A stretch of 64,000 nucleotides of DNA from NCBI GenBank assembly GCA_028023455.1, contig JAQFVV010012446.1:5707501-5771500 (forward strand). Reading direction: 5' to 3'. The DNA is from Epiperipatus broadwayi (Eukaryota; Onychophora; Udeonychophora; Euonychophora; Peripatidae). Every line of letters begins with the position of its first letter. The stretch's first letter is position 1. Below the pieces are notes generated by a model. The model did not search any database and had not been told where the DNA came from. It saw only the letters and a program-made list of their open reading frames with translations. This document shows positions 55,816 to 64,000 of the stretch, piece after piece. A program made the translations under genes and the position numbers.

Positions 55816-56397
55816 CATTTTTTTTTGAAGAAGACCATTTTTCCAACCAGAATCAAAAACTGAATTTAATCACAATTGGTAGCACAAGTTTTTAGTTTAT
55901 TATGAAAGTCTTTTTCAGTATGGATTATTCACAGCCATTTCATCTTAAATCTAGTCTCTTCTAAAGATTAGATAGTTCTTACCTACCGGCCTTATCCTAG
56001 TTAAAATTATTTTTCAATAGTTTATCGGGAACATATAATGATATTGGCGGATGATAATTTTTTGGATCTTTTTTTGTTGTTGTTGTTCTATAGTATTATC
56101 TGTATGAATGCCTTTGTGGTAAAGTGAGTTGCATATCCACACTCTCTTTCTATGATCTGGAGTTGGATAGACTGAAACTTGGAAGCTATTTTCAGTTGCA
56201 ACTTTTCAATTATTGATATTTAGAGATACTTAACTACTGGATAAAATAAGGGAAGAAAAGTGTGATAATACCTTATTTACCATTCTTTTTTGGAGAATCT
56301 TAAATGTTTTTGCCTTGCAGTGGGTCAAGAGATTTAAAGATATTTTTTTCCAAATATTACTTTATCATATGTGTGTAAATACCTACATTGAATTACA

Positions 56398-56590
56398 TAG
56401 ATGGACGACTGAAATCTTAAATTTCCAAGAGGTTATAAAAGACCTAGATAGAGACCGCGTGTGAAGTGGATGGATCAAGCAAGGAAGTTCATTGATGTGA
56501 AGAAGTGAAGCTAAAGATCAATAAGACTGGATTAAACTCGGAGAAATTTTCATCCTGCAATGGAACAGAAATGTTTGAAAATGACGAATC
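56398..56590 (+). mobile_element. RTE 3' fragment
   Basis: TAGATGGACGACTGAAATCT, CCAAGAGGTTATAAAAGACC, GTGGATGGATCAAG and CATCCTGCAATGG follow the order of the RTE 3' end. Short and broken. Confidence 0.7.
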
Positions 56591-57995
56591 GAGATTTGTT
56601 TTTGTCAATTTTTAAATTTATTCAGCATTTTCAGTATGTTGAAAATTCATTTACGACACAGAACTTAAATAATGCGACCGTTGACAAATAGAAATTAAAA
56701 TCAAATTTGTCTTGTCAATTTGTTCTGATTTTTAAAAACAATTAAATATCAAAGGAAACTTTCAATTAATATTTGTTCAGCTATTTTGAGAACTACTGCT
56801 TTGCTGCAAGTAATTAATATAGTAAAAGGAAAAGTAAAAAAATAAACGTAAATAATAAACTGTAATTTTTTTAATGTATATTATTTGCTTACCGATAAAA
56901 GCATAACTGCGTTGGTTGGAATTTCTTAGTGTAGGTGGGATTTTTTTCTTATTGAATGAAATACCGCGCGTATTACGGCAGTAAAATATCCCACGTACTG
57001 GCTCTACTTTGAAAGTGAGTAGAGCCCACATACTATAAAGTTTAAAACTTTAATCACTTTTTTTTAAATCTAGTAATAATCCAACGACCCCCCCTTCCCG
57101 TTGAAATAACATGGAATGATTTAAATTTTTGATTATCAACCCAGTGGCAAACATACTTTGCCATATAAATCCGGTTACTTCTTTTTAATTTCAACCTTCC
57201 GTTTCAAATTAGCTTCAGAATCTGCCCGAGAAAAGCAAGGCACGTTTTCATGCGTGGGGTTGGTGGTGGTGGTACGTATGATAGAAAAGCAATTAGATGT
57301 TTAAAAAAATTATACTATTTGCAGTTATAGATATATTGCTGTACAATTAGTATAAATGAAGTCAAAACTATTCTCTTCATTTAAATTTGTATTTATTTTG
57401 AATTCGACCAAAGTTGTAGAAGGTGCAGGGGCCTTGCACCTACGCACCATTTGCACCCCTTCAGTCCCGTCCTGGTTGGGCTCATTTCCACGGATGGTTT
57501 TTTGTTTAATCTAATACAGAATTTCTGTGATTCAATAGATCGATTTTTTTTTTTTTGAAATCTTGTTTCTTTGTACAATAACTTTGTGTAGGACAATTTA
57601 ACGTTCCAGTCGTTCCTAGCTTTATTTTTCATTTGATTTTTTAAAGTTTCTCCACATCTTTTATTTATAATATACTGTGCGATGTGTGACCACTATTCCC
57701 TATTATCATTTGTAGTTTGTTTTATACTTCTCTGTTATCCAGAATACGTTAATATAATGCTAGGGATATGGATTCATTCGTTAAAAGTTCATAAAACCAA
57801 TTTCCCTCTGAGCAAGTAAAAAAAAAAATCTGAATTTGTTCATTTAATTGTAATTTGCGCTCAGCTTCTCACTTCAGTATACAAACATTACATGAATTGA
57901 GAAATAGCTTTCAATTACTAATGAAGATCCAGAATATCAATAGTTTGATAGTAAGGATCTGTTTAGGTCTTGATTTGCATTTGATTAAGTAAAAT
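56591..57995. other. Unannotated stretch
   Basis: No recognised gene or repeat. A minus-strand frame at 57393-57632 stays open for 79 codons without family resemblance. Confidence 0.4.
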
Positions 57996-58330
57996 CATCA
58001 TTTTCAACCATTATTTAACTGTAGAGTGAAAGTCTCTCCAGTTTCTCTGGTTCATAGCCCCTCTTCTCCACATCCATCTCATATGTGGCTTTTTTCTAGG
58101 TCTTTTCTAATCTCTTGGGATCCAAGACTTTGACTGTCCATCTATGATAACCATTTCTAGCAATATGCCCAGCCCAGTTTCATTTTGTATCTCTTAAGTT
58201 TCAATGATATCAATGATACTTGTTTGGTTTCTCATCCAAATATTGCTTTTGATCCCTTCTTACTTTTAACGTGAATCTTTTTGTGGAATGGTCTAAATCT
58301 CCATATTGCTTTTCTGTTAAATATTCAAGT
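57996..58330 (-). mobile_element. RTE 3' fragment, minus strand
   Basis: The tail-side CATCATTTTCAACCATTA is followed by reverse-complement text of the RTE end (CTCTTGGGATCCAAGAC, AGCAATATGCCCAGCCCA, TTTGATCCCTTCTTACT). Frames are broken. Confidence 0.7.
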
Positions 58331-58584
58331 TTTGGGTTTATTAGTTAATAGCGAAGTACATAAATAATCCTCAAGTTGTTTTAATGGTTCTTTTTTATTT
58401 TTTGTATTGCAATGCTTATATCTCATAGTACTTGATGTAAACAAATAGTTTTTTTTTTTTAATTATAAATTTTTTAGCAAAACAAAATCAGTAATAAATA
58501 CTGAAGATTCATTTTTAATAGTAACAACAATATTCATGATATTTTTTATATTTTATTAAAAACATCATTATTAATTTTTTTTTT

Positions 58585-59276
58585 TGATACTTGAGAGTTT
58601 TACGTAAACCAAGATGGCAGCCTGTATTTTTGATAAATCTACAGCCCAGCCCCCCCCCATGTTTACACAAAAACGCAAGCTATGAAAAGCTGTATTTAAT
58701 ATTTATATTTAATTACTGTTATTTTTAAAAAAGAAATCGTTGTCGAAAAATTAATTCTAATATTTACAATTTATTTTCTTTTTTCGTTTTTTTTTGGGAG
58801 GGATTAATTTATTAACGAAAAAATGAAATACAATATTTACACTTTATTCATGTCAGTGTGCAATCTTATCGTAACCATTGGTGCACACTTTTCAGGAGAC
58901 AGGGTTCTGTATCTTTGAAAATAGTCCACTACATCACGTTCTGTGACAGGAAGATCCCAAATTTTTATCATTTATGACAATGTACGAAAAAACTTATGAC
59001 AAAAAGAAACGCATTGAATTGAACCAAAGTACAACAAGGTTAAGAGTGTCTCATTGCTTCTTAAGTTAGAGTCTAAGTAAAAAAAAAAAAATTGAAATAA
59101 AACTTCTTAATGAAATTTATCGGAATTTGTTTCTTTATTTAAACTTAACAATTAATTTATTAATTTGTTTTAATTAGACAACTAACATATCTTCAGTAGA
59201 TTTTAGGCCCTCGAAACTGAACGTTTATCAAAAATACGGGGTGCCATTTTGGTTTATTTGAAAACTGATAAGTATT
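58585..59276 (-). mobile_element. Merlin-like element with about 70-bp inverted ends
   Basis: The left end (GATACTTGAGAGTTTTACGT, AAACCAAGATGGCAGCC, GTATTTTTGATAAA) is mirrored at 59200-59276 with moderate divergence. Between them, on the minus strand at about 58860-58985, a frame reads KIWDLPVTERDVVDYFQRYR followed by a CTNG motif one frame over, like the fragment at 23.2 kb. This is a heavily deleted transposon with a stub of its transposase. No target duplication was recognised. Confidence 0.5.
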
Positions 59277-59295
59277 GGGGTTTTTTTTTTTAATA

Positions 59296-60569
59296 ATATA
59301 AAAGAGTAAATAACTTAGAAAATTTGGACTCTTAATTATGACTTTTATGCTCAACTTGGATCATGTACAAAATGCAAAACTAGATTATAATGGCTCAACT
59401 AAAGGCATATTAGCATAATCTGACCATAAGATTTCGAATTGTGTTTAGTAAAGTAATAGTTCAGACTACAGATGTAATAGCGTAATCTGCCCATATAAAC
59501 TTCCTAACCATTCAACAAAGGGTAAAGGGGGGAGGAGATTTTATATAACTTTAATGACTGAAAATAGATAATCTCTGTATTATTGTAATTAAGGAAGAAC
59601 TTATTTCTTATCTTGTTATATATATATAAAGGGATTAAATTTGGAAATATTAATAAAAATAGATTTAAAAAATAAATATCATTTTGTTATCAATGAAATA
59701 TATTTACTTAAAACTAATTAAAAGATTAAAATATGATGATGATAATAATAATAATAATAATAATAAAGGTATTATGATTGTACTGTTCTATTGTGGGTAA
59801 TGTGTGTATGAAAAGGGGAGCTAAACTAAAAGAAAAACAAGGAAAAGTAAAACGTTTCACACAGAAATAATGGAGGCTAACTAAAAAAAAAAAAAGGAAA
59901 GAAAATGGTACTGATAAAAGTAAGAAGACAAATGAGAAGAATCGACCTGTAGTACATCTCTATATTTTAAGATAATTGATTAGCCATATTTAGAAGAAAT
60001 TGGTTAATGAGAATGGCATCTCCTATTTGTAAAAATATCACTGAATTGTGAACACTCATTAAGTAACTATGGACAATCATTCTCACTGGCAGGAGGGTGT
60101 ACAGCTCTTATTAGAGTGCTCCTTGAAACCTGAAACTATGCTGCCTCCTGTCAATTGAAAGAGAGATGTTTCTGCCAGTACTCATGAATGATGCAATAAG
60201 AATGAGGAGTTGTCTGTCATCCCGAGCTGATTTTTATACCAATATCCATAATGGACACACAGTCTCTATGTACTATTATTATCCTTGCTAGTAACAAAAA
60301 ATCATACCTGATCAATTGGTTGAAAAAATGAAATTTGTTTGATCAGTGATTGTTATGTAGAAAATGCTTAAGTATTCAAACATGTTCTAGTCACATGGTA
60401 TTCAAAATCAAAGTTCTGAATATATTTAGTTAAGGTTCAGTTTTATCTAGATGAAAAAACTTTTAAAAGTTATTATTTCTACATATTTTAATATGTTTTT
60501 TTTTTTAATTCTTAATAATTCTTATTATGTTTTTGTGTTTTTTTTCCTCGTCCTATTACTTTTTTTTGT
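59296..60569. other. Unannotated stretch with an AAT microsatellite
   Basis: An (ATA)n tract lies at about 59735-59766. Otherwise nothing was recognised. Confidence 0.4.
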
Positions 60570-60580
60570 TGCTATGATAT

Positions 60581-63500
60581 CATCATCATCATCATCAACC
60601 ATTATCAATCCACTGCAGGATGAAGGTCTCTCCAACTTCAATCCATCTTTTCCTATCTTTAGCTTCTCTTCTCCACATCACCCCTGCACACTTTCTTATT
60701 TCATCCATCCATCTCACATGTGGTCTTTTCTTGGTCTTTTACAATCTCTTGGAATCCAGTTTAAAATTCCAATTGTCCATCTGTTATCATCTCTTCTAAC
60801 AATATGTCCAGCCCAACTCCACTTCAGTATTTTAATTTTTTCAATGAGGTCAATAAGACCTGTTTGCTCTCTTATCCATACATTGCGTTTTCGATCCCTT
60901 CTTGTTATTCCCAACATGCTTCTCTCCATACTTCTTTGAGTGGTCTGAAGTCTCTGTATTGCTCTTCTATTAAGTGTCCAAGTCTCAGATCCATAAGTAA
61001 GAACTGGCAAAACACATTTATTAAAAACCTTCCTTTTCAAACACATAGGCATATTTCCTTTTAGTATCAAGTTATTTCTACCAAAAGCACTCCAACCAAG
61101 TTTAATTCTATGATTAATTTCATCCATTATATTTACATCTGTATTAATAATCTGACCAAGATATTTGTAACGTTAACTTCTTCTAACTCATCATAATCAA
61201 TCTTTATTTTCATATTTTGAGAAAATCCATTAAACATTACTTTAGTCTTTTTAACATTTATCTTTAGTCCTACTTTCATCTGATAACTCCTGCAACATTT
61301 CCTGTAGCTCTAAAGCATTATTTGCAAAAACAACTACATCATCTGCAAAATCTAAATGACTTACATAATCTCCATTTACTTTCACTCCTTTAGCTTCCCA
61401 TTTTAATCCACAAAATACTTCTTGCAGCACTGCTGTAAAAAGTTTTGGAGATATGGAGTCACCCTGTCTTACATCCTTTTCAATGTTGATTTTCCTACTA
61501 TCATTATGTAATCTAATTGTTGCTGTTGCATTTTTATAAATATTCTTCAAAATATGACAATATCCTGGATCTACACCTTGATGATCCAATGCTTTAACCA
61601 CTGAAGAAATGTTTATAGAATCAAATGCCTTTTCATAGTCTACAAATCCTAAGCATAATGGCAACTCATATTCATTTGTCCTTTCTATAATTTCTCTCAA
61701 TACCTGAATATGATCTACTGTACAAAAACCACTTTTAAATCCAGCTTGTTCTCTTGGTTGGAGGAAATCCAGTGTTTTCTGTAGACGAGTTGTAATTATC
61801 TTAGTAAAAATTTTGTATAAAACTGATAAAAGATTGATAGGTCTGTAATTTCTAATGTCTTCTTTATCACCTTTTTTAAATATTAATATTAATATTGCAT
61901 TCTTCCAATCATCTGGTACATCTTTATCATTTAGACATTTGGTATATAACTTTGCTAAAAAAAATTCTATTTCTTCACCTGCTTCTTTTAATATATCAAT
62001 TACAATTCCATCATTACCTGGAGCCTTTCCTTTCTTCATAAATTTAATTGCATGTCTCACCTCCTCATTTAAAATTCTCTGCAATTCGGAAGATATAATA
62101 TGTATAGGAGGCACTTGTTCTTTATTACTATATAATTCTTGATAGAAGTCTTCTACACATTTTATGATGTCATCTCTCTTTTTAGTAATAATGCCATCTC
62201 TTTTTCTTATTGCAGATATAAATTTCCAACCAATACCAAAATGTTGCTTTATACTCTTTAGACTTTTATTCTCTTCTACAGCTTTCCTTGCTAGTTCACA
62301 ATTATACTTTCTTATATCATTTTCAACTCTTTTCCGCACCATTTTACAAAATTTGAGATATTCAATCTTTTTTAATGTAACATTGTTATATATCCTCATA
62401 TTCCTTCTTTTCTTCATAAATTCTCTAGTCTCAGTAGAAATTTTATTGGTCAATTGTTGCTTTTTTCTACTAGCTATCTTCGTTGCAGTTTTTAAAAGTG
62501 TATCGCTTATTTTCCTATTAATGTCATTCAAATCTGAATCATGTTCAAAATCTACTAATACTTGAAACCGATTTGTAAGTTCTAATTTAAATTCATTAGA
62601 ATGTTTCTGAAGATTAGGAATATCAACTGTAAATATTGTTTTTCTTAATAATTTTTGTCTCTCTAGTTTTGCAATAATATGTATCTTACATCTTACTAAT
62701 CAATGATCACTTCCTGTGTTAAATTTATTAAGAACATTACAATCTTAAAATATGTATTTTCGGTTAGTCAAAATATAATCCAATTCTGCCGTACCTTCAT
62801 TTGGATGCTTCCATGTCCATTTCCTTTTAACATTTTTCTCAAAAAAAGAATTCATAATATAAAGTTTTTCTTTTTCTGCAAACTCCACAAGTCTATGTCC
62901 TCTCTCATTTCTATTACCATAACCAAAATTACCTACAGCACTTTCATCTTTCATTTGTTTACCAATTCTAGCATTAAAGTCTCCCATAACAATTTTAAAG
63001 TGTTGTCTACTCTGATCAAAAAACTTTTGTATATCCATATAAAAATCTTCTATAACTTCATCACTATGAGAACTTGTTGGGGCATAAACCTGAATTATCT
63101 GCATTTGGTATCTGCTATGAAGTTGTAAAACTAATCTTGCCACTCTGTCTGATACACCATCAATCTCCATAATGTTATTTTTCCATTTTTTATTTATAAT
63201 GAATCCTACTCCACTTGTATTTTCAATATTTGTGCCTTTATAGTAGAGTATATGTCCACTTTTTAAATTCTTTCTTCACCTTTTTTTCTAACTTCACAAA
63301 ATCCAATAATGTCCCATTTAATATAAGATAGCTCTTTATCTAACTCTTGCAATCTTCCTTCACTTGAAAGTGATCTGCAGTTGTAAGTCCCTAAATAAAA
63401 AGTCGTCATCAAATGGCAACCTGAGACCGCAATCAGGGGATTCTTAGCACCCTCCGCCTTCGGCCACCAACCGCTTCCTTGGTTGGTGACATTACAGCCT

Positions 63501-63792
63501 CCTGGGAATATGGGCCATGATTTATTTTTGCCTGTCATGATTGTATATATTGAAAAAATATTCTTAAACTCGGAGGTAAAAAGCCAATAAACTCACCACG
63601 ATGGCTAATGCGTGTTAGTGAGCAGCCCATCCATGTTCATATACTATATGAATAATCACATAGTAATAACAGCTGCAACAACAAGAACATATGGAGTGGA
63701 CATTAGGAATTTGCCCTGCTCGGTTCCTTTAAGGCCTCCAAGAGGAATCAAAGGGTCTCGTTTCAGTTAATAGCAAACTCCTTTCTGCAGCC
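60581..63792 (-). mobile_element. Full-length RTE retrotransposon, 11-bp target duplication
   Basis: Perfect repeats TGCTATGATAT (60570-60580 and 63793-63803) define a 3212-bp insertion, the usual RTE length. The 3' end on the minus strand is the (ATG)n-type tail characteristic of RTE/BovB. Inside, an apurinic-like endonuclease and a reverse transcriptase are encoded in one direction. It is the reference for about ten shorter fragments in the window. Mutations prevent activity (see the pseudogene entry). Confidence 0.9.
60700..63538 (-). pseudogene. RTE endonuclease-reverse transcriptase, broken
   Basis: Start MTGKNKSWPIFPGG at 63538. Endonuclease motifs: GTYNCRSL, then GFCEVRKKGEE; after a frameshift near 63263, VYAPTS, MGDFNARIG, ELDYILTNR and GSDH. 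A TAA at 62743-62745 and a TGA right after GSDH (probably CGA to TGA decay, losing the R of SDHR) interrupt the join to the RT. RT motifs from 62531: KAPGNDG, NYRPINLLSVLYKIFTKI, EQAGF, FVDYEKAFDSI, RQGDSISPKLF and HLDFADDVVVFA with the FADD active site. A frameshift near 61290 and another near 61170 follow; the C-terminal region with SETWTLNRR and WSWAGHIVRRDD ends with a stop at 60714. About 950 codons in total, typical for RTE. Confidence 0.9.
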
Positions 63793-63803
63793 TGCTATGA
63801 TAT

Positions 63804-64000
63804 ACTGATCTGTATCTATATTAGAGATAATAATAAGAGCTGGCTGAAAATTAGTTTTAAATGGCATGTCAATATATTGAAGCTTATGGAGTCAAATTTT
63901 CTGGTATGAATACATCCCCATTTTATTTTTATTTATTGATATTCATTTGATTTGGAGAGTGGCAGATTATAATAAATGTTAAGTATTTTAAGTATTGTAT
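63804..64000. other. Unannotated window end
   Basis: AT-rich sequence downstream of the RTE target duplication; nothing recognised. Confidence 0.4.

Noticed and set aside
60451-62565. Several plus-strand open frames over the RTE
   Set aside because: Antisense shadows of the minus-strand endonuclease/reverse transcriptase.

Overview
The window is AT-rich nuclear DNA from an animal, most likely an invertebrate. The signs are a retrocopied ornithine decarboxylase antizyme, RTE, Penelope and other LINE elements, hAT, Merlin-like and mariner-like DNA transposons, tRNA-like SINE sequences and a long-LTR retrotransposon primed by tRNA-Lys(CUU). The lineage cannot be fixed from sequence alone. No intact host gene is visible. 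One possible coding exon lies on the minus strand near 15.5-15.7 kb. Nearly everything recognisable is repeat-derived.

Layout. 0-7 kb: foldback repeats, a TA-flanked inverted-repeat transposon, copies of two hammerhead-ribozyme repeat families (called HH-A and HH-B here) and a small hAT relic. 7.2-8.0 kb: a processed antizyme pseudogene that still shows the +1 frameshift site. 8-15.3 kb: two small hairpin elements and one 215-bp-arm palindrome, each with 13-14 bp target duplications, plus RTE scraps and an inverted-repeat MITE. 15.4-29 kb: a possible exon, tandem tRNA-like units, SINEs, more HH-A and HH-B copies and a Merlin-like fragment. 29.5-37.1 kb: one young non-autonomous LTR retrotransposon whose LTRs carry a 56-bp minisatellite in different copy number (about 23 against 13). 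37-48 kb: Penelope GIY-YIG and LINE reverse transcriptase relics, then an HH-B insertion with two intact hammerhead cores 465 nt apart and a 12-bp target duplication. 48-60 kb: a 399-bp hAT MITE with a perfect 8-bp duplication, SINEs, RTE scraps, a mariner relic, more HH-A copies and a second Merlin-like element. 60.6-63.8 kb: an essentially full-length RTE retrotransposon on the minus strand with an 11-bp target duplication, broken by frameshifts and stops.

The most interesting content is the pair of hammerhead families. HH-A copies keep the CTGATGA and GAAA cores, and the closing pairs of stems I and II change together between copies (AUGAUC/GAUCAU against GUGAUC/GAUCAC in stem I; G-U, A-U and G-C closing pairs in stem II). 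This suggests selection on RNA structure while the family was active. HH-B resembles the animal 'retrozymes': a short non-coding repeat with direct copies, a type I hammerhead in each and a target duplication. Several of these elements also end in a long inverted repeat. In two HH-B copies the inversion begins in the stem II loop of the ribozyme, which hints at a fold-back step during cDNA synthesis. The element that supplies the machinery is not shown here. The Penelope and RTE families present are candidates, by inference only.
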